Below, in pieces: positions 1-12,294 of a stretch of 64,000 bases of DNA; the stretch's first letter is position 1, and the number at the start of each line of letters is the position of its first letter. The notes beneath the pieces are model-generated. The model ran no database searches, had not been told where the DNA came from, and saw nothing but the letters and a program-made list of their open reading frames with translations. Location of the stretch: positions 12,809,629 to 12,873,628 of the forward strand of contig CAKAKS010000032.1 in assembly GCA_916700875.1 (NCBI GenBank). Direction: 5' to 3'. Made by a program: the position numbers and the translations under genes. The stretch is from Sebastes aleutianus. Lineage: Eukaryota; Chordata; Actinopteri; Perciformes; Sebastidae.

Positions 1-3000
1 AGACACGGACAGGTGTTGCATCTGGAGACGCCCTTTTTGTACATTTTTGCCCTCGACTGCGGCGGTAAAGTTAACACATCACAGCGACAGAAGTTATTCA
101 ATTCAACTGTTGTTCCTGTTTTTCTATCATGTCAAAAATCAGAGTTTCAAGTCCATTTGTTTTTGCTGCTTTGCGAGAGATTACATTTGAGATTTATTTG
201 ACCGTTTATGTGAATTAATCTGTTTTGGTTAAACTGAAGACAAGCATTTTTTTGTGATTAGGCTTTTAGTAGCCGATACTACTGGGAACTAACAGTCCGT
301 TCCTTTAGTTAATGTCACTGTTGAATGTGAAACACTGAGATTTTGATTGTTGTTCTTATACGGAAACGGCGCCGCTCTTGATCGAGGGCTACGTTTGCCT
401 AACTCATGCTGTATGATCTTTATAAGTCTAAAAAAAATGACTTTACCGATACTGGAATTTTGTCCTCTGCAGGTTACAACTGTGAAATTGTGTATAATCA
501 TGAGAAATATTTATTATTGCTTCTTGTGCAACATTTGTCTCAGTTTTAATTTGGTAAAAAAAAAAAAAAAAAAAAGCTTCTAAATGTCGAACGAAAATCT
601 TTTTAATAGAATTTGTAGAAGTGCCATTAGAATTTAATATAATTTTTTAATAAGAAAGGTATATTTTATAGTAATCAATTGCTTCGGTGTTAGTGGTGTA
701 GAGATTAGAGGACAATCTTTATGCAGAATTTGACATTGCTTAGATATTGAGGCAATTTACTTTTGATCTATAACTGTATGTGCATTTTCTTTGTTTGCGC
801 TTTTGGAGTGTGCTTGTGTGCGTGTGCTGTGGAAATGTGACAATCTTGATTTAGGTCTTTCTTAAGATTATGCATAGAATTAAATGGAACAACTTTCTCT
901 CTTTGTGTGGATTTTTATTCATTTACTAATCTTTTTTTTTGTTGCACTCACTAGTTTTCACAATTTCAGACACTTTTAGCTTTGAATTTGATAAGAAAAA
1001 GTCAAAGCGGACTCTGATACACTAACAACAAAAGAACATTGTAGAAGAGCCCTCGTCTGACACGCAGCAGCAACAATCAGCCAGATAATGTGTGTGTGTG
1101 TGCGTGTGTGTGGGCAGCGCTGCAATGTGTACAGAGACAACAGAAAGTGATAATACTGCTGGTCTTACAAGCCCTATCCCTCTGAAACCATAAACTCAGC
1201 TCAAGGACGGAGCAATTTCAAGACGAGCTCCCATTGTCCCTGACCTGTTGCCAATACTCTCCAAACGAGATAAACCTGGCACAACAAAGCCAGTTCTGTA
1301 ATTATTACTCAAACTTGATTATATCTGCTACACACACACACATCTATTTGTATGTAAACAAACCTACCAAATATGTCTGCTTGAGGAACTTGCTGCCAAT
1401 TCACTGGACATTGTCAATGGCGAGAACTTTTAATTATTTCCCCGCTGCACCATGAAAGAAATCCAGCTGCTCTGCTACGTGATCCCAATGGGGATGTGCT
1501 CGGGTTCCCACCACCCTCCCCCCCAGCTCACCCGTTCTGGGAACGCCATATAGACAAGGGCCGCATCCAACTGCCCCTGCCCCCCATCTATATGCTACCT
1601 CCACCCCCACAGCCCCCAAAACCACGGGCCCCCAAACCTCGGCCTCATCCCCGCCACTCTATTGTGTGCGTGGGTAGTAGCTCAGCCAGGCTATTGTCTG
1701 GCCCAGCTCCCCAGCACGTACTTTATGCACAAACAGACGACACAGCGGCGCTAGCCAGCCAGCTCCGACATAAAGACAACAATGTCCTCCCAAGATCATT
1801 CATAAACACCCTGAAGAGCCCCAGCCAGCTCACAGTAAATAAGGGCCCTCTGCAACGCTGCGTCCACCTCGCACTGTAAACATCCACAGCAGCGGCAGCA
1901 GGGCCTCAGAGCGCTCGCTGGCACCAACATCTCACATCTGCCAAACGGGATCCAAGGCTCAGACTGCCTGGTGTATGTGTGTGTGTGTGTGTGTGTGCTT
2001 TTTCTTACGGACCCAAACCTTCACATGGAAAGTAGGGGCCATGTGATAGGGCTTAGCTGCAGGGTGACGAGCTGGGATATGTGCAGTGTAACTCGATGGT
2101 GTAATAAAACATTCCTCTCCGAGAGGCTCAAAGCCCCAGCTCATTTGGCTGTGTGTGTGTTTGTGTGTGTGTTTAGAGGTACTTGAGAGAAGTTGAGAGG
2201 AAAGTTGTAAGTGTCCACCACCTCAACAAGGCCAGCGGTGGGAGCCCTTGACCTCTGAGGGGACGGACTGCCAGGGACAGCTGGTGTGGCCTGTGTTTAT
2301 TTATTTATTTCTTAACAAAAGACAGGTGGTCACACTTGAAAAGGGCACACAAACAGTCACACATGCGCTTGTGTACAGACAATGCACACACACACATGCA
2401 TGGGTGGTTTTCTTTTTCTCTCTCTGTATGAACGCACATGCATATGGTTATCATCCACTTAATTTTGGAGGTGCAATTCTTTTGACTTTCAAAAAATCAC
2501 ATTTGCTCCCAAGAATAATTAAATTCCCAATTAATAATATAATAGTCTGGTGCGACCACCAACATGTGTACATCCACATATGAAGCAGCGCAATCTAAAG
2601 CTGCAACTGTGTACACCACACATCACTTCCTACAAGTGCATAAATACATATCAACTAGTGCTCTCACACTGGGTTCGCCTTTTTTGGAGTGGCTCGCCCC
2701 TGACGGTGCCAAGACAGTGTGTCCTTGGTCCACTGTACAGCTGTCACTTACTCACACTCGTTGACGCATATTTATAGCAGCAGCATCACTGGGCTTTGAC
2801 GCTCGCCACACTCAGACCACAGCTGGTCCCCACAAGAATGGGTGAAAGACAAAGCCACGTGCTCCGGCTGGCCGACTGCAGTTGGTCCTGTCTGGAGCGC
2901 CGTGGTGGGTGATTATGTGGCCCCCGTCTCCTCGCGGACAACCCGGCCCATACATGCATCAGGGAGAAGATGAGGACCACTCGAGGAGGAAGGAGGAGGG

Positions 3001-3345
3001 AAGGAGAGAGGGAGGGGTAGCACACCGTGACCTTTTTTTTTTTCTTTGAATGTCACGGATGGGGATGTGCTGAAAACCTTGACAGCTGCACTCTGTTGTT
3101 TTGAAGGTACATAAACACATCATTATGGAGTTAACAGAGGGCAGGGAGGGGAGAGGAGGCCTAAGCATTAGCATCCTTCCCTCTAATAATAACACTAAAT
3201 ATGGTTTTGGATGACAGACAGGCGAGTCGTACCAAAATCACATCTGTAATGTCCGGATTTTTTACTCATCATTTTTCAGATTTGGGAGAAATACAAGTCA
3301 GGTGAGACCTATATCACCAATAATATGAGGCAATAGCTGAAGGAG

Positions 3346-3535
3346 GAACGCTCGCTCTCTGAAATGACCTGTGATTGGCAAAAGTCTCCCATCAGGAGCT
3401 AGATTTTTTTTAAGAGTCATGAGGAGCTGCAGAAGTCTAGTTATCTCTCTGAACACTTGAATTACAATACGCTGAAAAATTATTATGGAATTTTTGCCCA
3501 ATAATGCAAAAACATTCTTCCTACTGCCTAATGGT
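3346..3535 (+). mobile_element. Truncated right end of the fold-back MITE family
   Basis: This stretch matches the right-hand ~190 bases of the longer elements at 20173-20979, 48974-49714 and 61968-62609. It shares the GAACGCTC..CTCTCTGAAATGACC block, the CAAAGTCTCCC block and the final TGCCTACTGC-like terminus. The left part and the internal inverted repeat are missing, so it is a dead 5'-truncated copy in the plus orientation. Confidence 0.6.
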
Positions 3536-3921
3536 CACTTTGACTCATTATTCCAGTTATAACAGTGTTACTCAGCTGGTTAAGACAAACTCATCTGGGG
3601 GATGCTCGTTCTGACATCGGAGGAGAGAATAGAGTCAACTAGGAGTTTCTGTCCCCTCTGTAACCATACAAAATGATGGTAGCTTGCTAGGTTCATTCAG
3701 CAAAACAATAAATCTACAGTGAGTTTAAAAGTGCATGTCTCAGCTCTACATCATCACAAACGTTATTATTAGGCTGCACAGCTTAGAATACTTGATTTAA
3801 ATCAAACAGAGACAAGACAGATCATTAGATATTTTAATCTTTCACTAGTCATTTCGAGAAAGACAATAAGTATAATACACTTTGTTGGAAATGTTGTGGC
3901 TTACTTGTTGATTTGACATAT

Positions 3922-4269
3922 TTTAAAGGTGCAATGTGTAGAATAAGACGGTTGCAGATGGCAACCAACTGAAATTTCTCCAGTGTGCCAAGCGTGTAGG
4001 AGAACTACGGTGGCCGACACGAAAACGCAAATGACCCTCTTTAGAGCCAGTGTTTGATTTGTCCGTTTAGGGTTACTGTAGAAACATGGTGTCCGGCTCC
4101 GTGAAGAGGACCCGCTCTGTACTGTATGTAGATATAAACGGCTCATTCTAAGGTAACGAACATCGATTCTTATTTTCAGGTGATAATACACTAAAAAAAA
4201 CATACTTATTAATATTATATTCCATTTTTGCCAATAGATCCCTCTAAATGTTTGACATGATTCCTTTAA
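3922..4269 (+). mobile_element. TTAA-ended MITE (GTGTAG family), copy A
   Basis: The copy begins TTAAAGGTGCAATGTGTAG and ends near CTTTAA. Internal blocks about a GCAACCAACTGAAATTTCTCC core, a GTTTGATTTGTCCGTTTAGG core and a CCAATAGATCC tail recur in five other copies in this window: 45517-46055 and 46420-46748 (minus), 53261-53760, 55840-56210 and 60524-60945 (plus). It has no coding capacity. TTAA at both ends suggests piggyBac-like target choice, but the family assignment is inference. Confidence 0.65.
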
Positions 4270-5462
4270 ATAAAAAGTACATTTTATATTTGAGAAGCTG
4301 GAAGTAACGAATATTAAGCATTTTTTTTCTTGATAAATGACTTTACTCAGTAAACCTATTATCAAAATAGTTTCCGATTAATATTCTGTCGATTGACTAA
4401 TCTTTTCAGCCATATAACACATAAAATATTAATTGGCTAAAAAACATCCTCCAGCTTTAGAGTTATGGACATCTAGGTTAATTTCATGGGTCAGTGTTTT
4501 ATCTTCAATAAAAGCAAAAAAAAAGGCATGCAACTACAAAGATAAATGTCATCCACATAAGTGTTTTATGTCCACCTCGGAGTTCCTCAAAGCCTTATCA
4601 AGAAATGTGCAGACAACTTGACGCCTCGCCTGCCAGCAGCTGCCTGTTCATTCAGCCAGAAATCAAGCGGTGCCCTCGAACACCAACTGCAGATCTCCCC
4701 AAAGACCGGAGCCACAACTGGCCTGCTGAGCAGGAGGGGATGTGACTCAACGGCTCATAGGCGCACTTGCAGTAAAGCTCCAGGAAGTGCACTCATCCAA
4801 GCTAATATCTATAACACCATGTCATGTGATTGATTTCTATAAAGCAGTGCTCAGGACTTCTGCCACCAAGAACAATTACTCAACAGTGTACAATACACGA
4901 CCCTGAAACCGGTCATCGTCGGTGACGAGCCTCAGCCAAGAGAAAGTGATGACTGCACCTCAAGGTCGCGTCCAGAAGGGATAATTGCAGCCAAACAGTC
5001 TGACGCAAAGCCCCGGTTCTGTTCGACCTCTGGGTCTTCTTGTTTTAATAAATACATTAGATAGCGGATCCTCAAGGTCAGTGCAGACAAGCTGGATTGG
5101 AATTTTGTTTTTATTGCCGAGACAAAACTTCCATACTTCAAAGAAAAGGCTGAAAATGTGCTTCTTGCATAGCGAGATAAACGTGTTCAACCAGAGAGGA
5201 ACCCTGAATATGGTCCAGTCTGAAAGGAACTCATCCCTCAGCCGAGTCCTTGAAGTGTGCTGCCACCTGCTGATGCATCAACAACACATGAAGACAGTTG
5301 GGTAACCTTTAAGCTAATTGGCTGATTTTTTTTCTTCAGACATCCAATTTTGATTCCTGCATTATTCAACAATTACCTTACTGTGCCCCTTTCATTAAAT
5401 CATACTGTGACCGTATTAAAAGATGCACTTAAGACATTTAACAGTATACAAAAGTGTTCAAG

Positions 5463-5468
5463 TTTATT
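5463..5468 (-). terminator. siva1: Probable poly(A) signal of siva1
   Basis: TTTATT on the plus strand reads AATAAA on the minus strand, about 145 bases downstream of the siva1 stop codon. It is the nearest canonical hexamer I noticed in a suitable place. Confidence 0.45.
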
Positions 5469-5613
5469 TCAGTTAATTGCAATACATATATACAAGATAA
5501 CATTTGGATCACATAAAAAAATAGCACAGGTATAAAATACAGCCTTAGTAATATCATGTGAGGCAACTACGCATGTTCAAGCACAAACTCCCGATCCCTC
5601 CGCTGGTCTTCCT

Positions 5614-8600
5614 TTATGTCGAGCAGCTGCAGCACAGCACTTCATCGTATTGCCCGCTGTAACTGTGGAACAAAGAGAACACTTTACATTACAATTACTA
5701 ACACATTTTACTCGCCATACTACACCCTCATTATGAGGTTATGTTTCAGTGTCTTGTTTAAAGCAAGTCGTTAGAGCAGTAATGATTAATCAATCAGCTG
5801 TGAACTATTAAAGTAATCGGCAACTATTTTTTTTAATAATCGATTAATCGGTTTGAGTAATTTAAGAAAAAAAAGTAAAAATTATCTGATTCCAGCTCCT
5901 CCATTAATTGAGAACATTATCGACAGATTAATCGACAATGAAAATAATGCTTAGTTGCAGCCCTACATGACGTGGAAAGGAGGATTATTCAACCGCCAAT
6001 TCTGTGAATAACGGCTGACCTGCTCTACCGCCTTACTGTAGCTACAGCCGCAAAACATGATGTGCAAAGTAAAGCAGGCAAACAATCTCTAGGAACGTGT
6101 TGCACCAATGCAAAACTTGCATTCAATGGAATGGCAAACCTTTGAACGAGGCTTACATTTTAAGCGATGATGATGGACCCTGCTCATTCAGACATGAGTA
6201 ACTGAACAGACGATGTACTTTAACAGATTTGCTAACCGAGGCCCACACAAAAAGTTCTTTGAGTTCTTTTAAGCATCAAATACTCACCCTGTTGGCTTGA
6301 AAGGTGGCTGTAAAAGTTTGCTTCTTCATACTCAAAAGATGACGAAGCAGCTTTGCTTCCTGCCTCCATTGCTTTTTGATGTCTTAACATCCAGCAAATT
6401 CACTGTTAGAGTTCTGTTTGCACCTCACTGGCACTCCTCCAGCCAAAACTGATTAGAGCCCAACAAGGTTCATGGTTGAGTGGCGGGGTCATGGTTTTGG
6501 CCTGTCTGCGAGTTATTCCAAGTATCTCATTTTCATTTTGTCAAACACAATAAATCTACAGGACTTTTTTGGTCCGGTGACATTGACGCACACAACCCTA
6601 CAGCACTGCAGTCTGCAGCTCAGAGTGCACCCGTAGTACAAGCACAAGAGGAATGCCTTTCACAGAATAGATGAGAAAGGGTTTGCACCCCACACCTCAT
6701 ATAAACACGTCTTTAATGCCGAAGCAAGTGAGTTAAAGTGACACCTAATTAACCTCAGCATGCACCGTCTCTCTCAGTTTAAAATGGATCTAATGATACT
6801 TTGAAGCTGGGACAGCTAGAAAACAAACAAGCACTGCAGCTGGATTCCATCTAAGGATGCACTGCAATGCCTTTATTTTCCTGGCTACATTAGCCGATAC
6901 GGATATTGCATTTTAATGAATCATAACACAATGTGCTTTTTAACTCAAATAAGGGCTGAAACTGATGACTTTTAAATATGTCTGTGCATTAGCGCGTCGA
7001 AGCCCTTCGGGGAAACTGTGTGAAAAGGGAAATCAAGTTGAACTCACTCTATGATGGTGCAGACAGAGCAGCAGAGGCTGGAGCAGCTGGAGCACTGTCG
7101 GGTGCAGGAGGAGCAGGCTAGACGGTCACATTGGGAGCATGGTGTGCTGGACCGCTGGCTCTTCTGACACACACAGCAGCCTGTAGGAGCCACTGGTACA
7201 CCTAGACAGGAAGCACACACACATACAGCATACTGGATGAGCATTTAGCAAAAAAAAAAAAAAAAAAAAAAAAGGTAACCAAATCTGTGACAACCCTGAT
7301 ATCTGCTGGTGAAAAGCATGAACTGAAATAACAGCTTTTGGCCTTGGAGTAAAGTGACTTCTTGTACTCTGGCCTATTTTAAAAAGCTCCTCTTATTGCA
7401 GTTGAGAAGTGATTCTTCTCTGGTCCACTTTTGAAATATTTTTTTTTTTTTTTTTAAAGTGCTTTGTGGCCCTCAGTACCCAATGATCCAGATACTTGTT
7501 ACCCAGTAAAATAAGGAAATGTGACCACATACCATTCAGTATGTAGTCTTGAAAATGTGTACCTGTCTTTGAACAATACTCACATGTCCACAGAAAAAGA
7601 ACTGGATTTTTATGCCCCCTCATTTAAATTGCTTTAGAAAGGGATCGCCAACCACTCTTCCAATGTACATCTGGGCATGTGAGTACTGTTTTAAGATACA
7701 TCTGATGTTTTCCATTACGTATTAGTAGACAACTTGTACTCTGAACTCAAGTATAATGATATTTGTCCCTGTTCAACTGATTTAATTTCATGAATGGATA
7801 GTTACGTGGCTAGATTATTTGAAAGAGAGAACGCCAATCTGGTACAGTAAGCGAGTTAAAGTAACAGGTGAATGATTTCTCTTCCTCCCAGTCTTGTATC
7901 GTGGACAAAGAGATGACAGTGTTGCGTTATATATTCCAGAGAGAACTTTTGTGGGGAGAGATAATCTGAAAATGGTTCAGATATTACATGAATACCAGTT
8001 GTCGACTTGCCGTAAAATCAGCTGTTTCCCGGGAACGCAAAGTTTTAGCCCACATTTTCTAAACCTATTGCCAGAATAATGCATTGAAGATTTTTTTTGT
8101 AGAGTGGAGAATATCTCAACCTATCCAAATAACAAATTCATTTCATGGGGTCTTTAACGGTTGTGATGTACGTCCCCTTTGGGACTGGTGGCAGCTGAGC
8201 AGCTATCGGCCACCAACAGAGCCCAGTTTAGCTGATAACGATAGTTTGTAAAACGTCATATGGCGCCGATTAACCGGTCGACCTCTACTCCAAAGGATCC
8301 ACTTTTATGGATTGTGTAATCCTACTTTGGAGGACCAAGCTATACTGCTCTGATAACATCAGTAGATGTCACTATTCTCCCGTTTGGATTTTGCTTTCCG
8401 TTTTAGTGACAACCCCACCAACGTTTATTGTTTCAGTGTCTACCGTCTGCCCCGTCATATACCCCTTTCACACTGACGGGTTCAACTAGGGTTGACCCAG
8501 GGTTGTGTGTTTGAAAAGGTTAACCTATGTTGACCGACTCGGATTTACGACCCAGGTCGAGAGGTGGGTCAGACAAGAGTCGATTTCAATGTAAACGGCA

Positions 8601-11600
8601 CACACCAGGGTCGCTAACAATCAGGGCGGGACAAATCTATTTGGTTGCAAATGAGGGCGTGCAGTCCGTGACGCAAAAGTCACAGGTAGCTCAAACAAAC
8701 GGTGTAACGGCAGCAGGAATGTTTTCAGATACATTGGAGGTGAATGACGGACAATTACAACATCATGAATGTGTGGTGAGACTTTCAGGTGCGGGCGGGA
8801 GCTCCTGGCCATTCGCGGTGTGGAAGAAATTAAGTGGTAGACGACCGTGGGCTGTGAGGGACAACGTAGACTGTGGACTTCGCCCAAATGTGTTCTGAGG
8901 GTTGGGGAGAGCTCCTGCACCGCTTGTAGAGTACAAGTAGTTATAGGAAATGGTTAGTTTTTTCTATTACCCAGTTTGTTTATATTTTATTCTAATTTTA
9001 AATATCTGTTTCCACATTTTCTGTGGTTAGCGTGGAGAGGGCAACGACTACAGCACATTTCATTGTGCAACCCTGTATTGTATAATGACATTAATAAATC
9101 CTTGAAATATATGGTTGAATTGTTGGCTGGCTACTGTCTGATTGTTTAAGAGGGCACACGCATGGCAACTGGTGTTTAAGAAATAAACTGGGGGAAAAAA
9201 GTTCGGAAACTTGTATTCGGTCGATTATTTCTCTGTTGTTACAATGCTAATTGGCATTGTATTTTACATCGTTGGAAAGCCTGTTTATTTACCTTCACAA
9301 TGATGTCCAACTTGTAAGGATCATGCAGTTGTGGGATGAGCAGCACAGCTGATTATGTGGGTAACCAAATGATAACTTTAGTATGGCGCAGTACCCAGCA
9401 GGCCTCATGCACATCAGACACTTGTTACTGATAGAGAGTTCAATCATCGAATCCACCAAACAACTCAAAACAAGAGTCGATACCAACAGGAGAATACACT
9501 GTTTACCATTGGCAGAGCATTTTGGCAAATTTTTTTCTTGGGCGCTACCCACATAATCAGCTGTGCTGCTCATCCCACAAATGCATGATCTTTATAAGTT
9601 GGACATCATTGTGAAGGTAAATAAACAGGCTTTCCAACCATGTAAAATACAATGACCATTAGCATTGTAACAATAGAGAAATAATCCACCAAACACAAGT
9701 TAACAAACTTTTTTCCCCCCCCCCCCCCCGTTTATAATAAGATGATCCTGTTATATGACACATTATTTGGGGAATTGATTTGTTCAGGTGTTGTCATTTC
9801 TGGGTGTGACAACATGTTTTGCTCAAAAACACATCTCGAGTGTGTAGCCATCCTTTCACCTGCCTGTCACAGTTCAGGCTCACCTTGTGCAGCGTCTGCT
9901 CTCGTCAGTCTCCCATCATGTCCAATCAGTGTCTGTCCTCTCAGCAGTGTCTGGCTGCATTCAGGTGTCTCTGCTTGCTGTGTCTCCTCTCCACTCCAGA
10001 TCTTGCCCATCACAGTCTTGGCACCGTTGAAGAGCAGGTCCTTTGTCTTTGCTATGAGAAAAAATACAAATTAAAAACAGACCCTTAAGTGAAACTATTA
10101 CAGCTGACCGCTCCGGGGCACACAAGAAGAAGCTGATGTTTAGGCAAGGCAAGGCAGCTTTATTTGTATAGCACATTTCAGCAACAGGGCAATTCAAAAT
10201 GCTTTACATTAACATTCAAGAACACAAAGTGCAAAAGAACATTAAGACATAATTAAAACAGTTATAAAAACATTAAAGATTAGAAAATAAAAACAAGCTA
10301 AAAATAAAAACTAGGATAGAAGCCAAAATAGAATATAACACACAAGAGTAAAAGCTCTAGTGCAGTATAAGATCATTATCTGGTTTAATAAAAGGCAGCA
10401 GCAGCAAACAGGAAAGGTTTAAACTTTGATTTAAAAGAACTCAGAGTTGGAGTTGGTCCTGCAGGTTTCTGGGAGCTTGTTCCAGATATTTGGTGCATAA
10501 AAACTGAACGCTGCTTCTGCATGTTTAGTTGTGACTCTGCATCACAAAAGCAGACCCTGATCCAAATGAACCTGAGAGGTCTGGATGGTTCATAACATAG
10601 CAGAAGATCAGAAATGTATTTTGGCCCTAAACCATTTAGTGCTTTGTAAACCAGCAGGAGTATTTTGAAATCAATTCTCTGAGAGACAGGGAGCCAGGGT
10701 AGAGACCTCAGAACTGGACTGATATGATCCACTTTCTTGGTCTTAGTGAGGACTCTAGCAGCAGCAGGTTCTGAATCAGCTGCAGAAGACCAGTAAAGAC
10801 GCCTTTACAGTAGTCAAGTCGGCTGAAGATAAATGCATGGACTAGTTTTTCCAAATCCTGCTGAGACATCAGTCCTCTAATTCTTGCTATATTCTTCAGG
10901 TGATAGAAGGCTGTCTTTGTAATTGTCTTAATATGGCTGTTAAAGCTCAGGTCAGAGTCCATGATTACACCAAGAAGAAGCTGATGTTTACCAGCAGGGA
11001 CAGCATTAGATAGATAGATAGTAACTTTATTGATCCCGAGGGAAATTCAAGTTTCCGGCATCACAGATCCGTAGTGCAAAACATGTTAGTAAAAAGGCAG
11101 TAAAAAAGTTAGTATTGCAAAGTACAAAAAAAATATACCAGATATAAAAATACAAGGAGATGAAAAAAACTGTTAAAAGTGAATATAGTGCAGGGTAACA
11201 GCTGTGATACAGGACTATTAAAAACGTGAATATAGTGCAGAAAAGACTGTTAAAAGTGAATATAGTGCAGAAGAGACTGTTAAAAGTGAATATAGTGCAG
11301 AAGAGGCTGTTAAAAGTGAATATAGTGCAGAAGAGACTGTTAAATATGAATATAGTGCAGAAGAGACTGTTAAATATGAATATAGTGCAGAAGAGGCTGT
11401 TAAATATGAATATAGTGCAGAAGAGACTGTTAAAAGTGAATATAGTGGAGAAGAGACTGTTAAATATGAATATAGTGCAGAAGAGACTGTTAAAAGTGAA
11501 TATAGTGCAGAAGAGACTGTTAAATATGAGTATAGTGCAGAAGAGACTGTTAAAAGTGAATATAGTGGAGAAGAGACTGTTAAATATGAGTATAGTGCAG

Positions 11601-12124
11601 AAGAGACTGTTAAAAGTGAATATAGTGGAGAAGAGACTGTTAAATATGAATATAGTGCAGAAGAGACTGTTAAAAGTGAATATAGTGCAGAAGAGACTGT
11701 TAAAAGTGAGTATAGTGCAGGGTAACTCCAGTAGCTTAGTCTAAAGTGCACTGTGTGCATTATTATCTGTCATTGAGGTGGTTCAGAGGCCAGCTGGCAG
11801 TAATGGCAACTAAACCATGAATATCTTGTCCAACAGTCGCTATAACGTTACTTACCCTTAAGTTTTAACATCAACAGATCCCACCTAGAGAGACCACATG
11901 GATTGTACATGACTGAAGTGACTTTATGGTTGTTTATAGGCGAGCAAAGACAACTAGAACATGTGCGCAACACTGAGCTAGCATGAGCTAACATGTTACT
12001 CACCGTAGATTTCCTGCCTGTATTTGTTCCCAAACACGCCATAATTACTCAGCTCCTGTTGTCCGACGTGTATTTTATACTGGGACGAGAAGGTTTCAGG
12101 AAAAGGACAAGGTCGTTTCGGCAT
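5614..12124 (-). CDS. siva1: Apoptosis regulatory protein Siva
   Basis: The coding exons, in transcript order, are 12004-12124, 9884-10051, 7048-7201 and 5614-5662. They total 492 bases and encode 163 aa (human SIVA1 is 175 aa). The protein starts MPKRPCPF, as expected for Siva. Exon 2 carries KTKDLLFNGAK and the conserved LIGHDGRL segment. Exons 3-4 encode the Cys-rich C-terminal half with repeated CxxC pairs (CCVCQ, CSQC, CSSC, CSVC) and end in VLCCSCST, the probable zinc-binding box. In mammals Siva binds the cytoplasmic tail of CD27-type TNF receptors and promotes apoptosis; it is also linked to MDM2/p53 control. All introns are GT-AG and phases match. Introns carry a LINE fragment, a minisatellite and a fold-back element. 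It lies on the same strand as adss1 and inf2, in the human order. Confidence 0.94.
5776..5965 (-). mobile_element. Short non-autonomous element rich in ATTAATCGATTAA motifs
   Basis: The stretch ends TTAGTTGCAGCCCTAC and contains several overlapping TCGATTAATCG palindromes. A second copy in the opposite orientation starts at about 63889 (GTGCTGCAACTAAC) and runs off the right edge. Both look like one dispersed family of short fish elements; the termini resemble hAT-type GCTGCAACTAA ends, which is inference. Confidence 0.5.
7248..7273 (+). repeat. Poly(A) tract in siva1 intron 2
   Basis: An uninterrupted A run of about 26 bases just upstream (in gene orientation) of siva1 exon 3. A T run of similar kind is at about 7440-7455. 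Both are simple repeats. Confidence 0.85.
9178..9740. mobile_element. Fold-back element in siva1 intron 2
   Basis: Two long inverted arms lie at about 9178-9365 and 9546-9740. The left arm runs from an AAATAAACTGGGGG-type end through TTACAATGCTAAT, CCTTCACAATGATGTCC and AGCAGCACAGCTGATTATG. The same blocks return in reverse complement in the right arm, which ends in a C run (about 9714-9730). The loop is about 180 bases with no coding frame. It looks like a non-autonomous fold-back transposon; the family is not recognised. Confidence 0.7.
10143..10985 (-). mobile_element. L2-like LINE fragment (reverse transcriptase C-terminus and 3' tail)
   Basis: Minus-strand frames at 10708-10962 and 10385-10732 translate to pieces typical of L2/CR1-clade reverse transcriptases: SHIKTITKTAFYHLKNIARI, FIFSRLDYCKG, then PVSQRIDFKILLLVYKALNG and GPKYISDLL. 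Frameshifts separate them. After the coding part come an AT-rich 3' region and a terminal (CCTTG)n-like repeat at about 10143-10160, where the element ends. It is a 5'-truncated dead copy in siva1 intron 1, on the same strand as the gene. Confidence 0.75.
11008..11215 (-). mobile_element. 3' tail of a second non-LTR retrotransposon
   Basis: On the minus strand the segment ends GATCAATAAAGT followed by (ATCT)n, a tail I associate with a common fish LINE family (plus-strand start at about 11008). No coding part is present. The right side merges into the 30-base minisatellite, whose unit (GTTAAAAGTGAATATAGTGC) already occurs singly in this tail at about 11173. Confidence 0.55.
11218..11724 (+). 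repeat. 30-base minisatellite, about 17 copies
   Basis: The unit is about GTTAAAAGTGAATATAGTGC followed by AGAAGAGACT, repeated without length change. Two main variants (AAAAGTGAATA and AAATATGAATA) alternate for much of the array, and one substitution (GTGGAG for GTGCAG) recurs on every fourth unit, showing higher-order 60- and 120-base duplication. Because 30 is divisible by 3 and the unit lacks stops in one frame on each strand, both strands carry long but meaningless open frames. It lies in siva1 intron 1. Confidence 0.92.
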
Positions 12125-12220
12125 TTTTCTCTGCTAAAAAACAAAGTCCCGTCGTGTTTTCTTCAGAAACTTCCACACTGTGTTTGTTGCGGGAAAAATT
12201 GCAACGGAGACAGCAACGAG

Positions 12221-12294
12221 CCAATCACACGCGTCCTTTATTGTCACGTGATAACCTCAGAGCCAATCACAACAACTGTTCCGCTGTCACGTGA
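12221..12294 (-). promoter_or_regulatory. siva1: siva1 promoter with duplicated CCAAT / TCACGTGA modules
   Basis: About 97-170 bases upstream of the siva1 ATG there are two CCAAT boxes (12221-12225 and 12263-12267) and two palindromic TCACGTGA E-boxes (12244-12251 and 12287-12294). They form two modules of about 43 bases, each reading AGCCAATCACA...GTCACGTGATA. CCAAT is the NF-Y site and TCACGTGA is the class bound by USF and MiT/TFE factors. The sites are seen directly; their use is inferred. Confidence 0.55.

Larger units (their letters stand above)
1..5440. other. Non-coding left flank; possible 3' UTR of an off-window plus-strand gene
   Basis: No open frame here looks like a conserved protein. 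The first ~950 bases are T-rich with an A tract at about 556-575, typical of a vertebrate 3' UTR. By analogy with the human order INF2-ADSS1-SIVA1-AKT1, a convergent akt1 gene would end here on the plus strand. That is inference from synteny: no akt1 coding sequence is visible. AATAAA hexamers occur near 2104, 3707 and 4513, but none can be singled out. GT-rich tracts lie near 1090-1110 and 1971-2000. Two transposon pieces (about 3346-3535 and 3922-4269) are listed separately. Nothing else is recognisable. Confidence 0.3.

Noticed and set aside
1496..1879. 127-codon proline-rich plus-strand open frame
   Set aside because: Composition follows a local C-rich patch; no family resemblance, no splice context, and histidine/proline richness typical of chance frames.
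8527..8920. Overlapping 123- and 99-codon frames in siva1 intron 2
   Set aside because: They might be the remains of a DNA transposon (GACCCAGGTCG-type words nearby), but I could not recognise a transposase or ends, so no feature is claimed.
11218..11760. 172- and 180-codon open frames on both strands
   Set aside because: Both come from the 30-base minisatellite, whose length is a multiple of 3; repetitive peptides without any other support.
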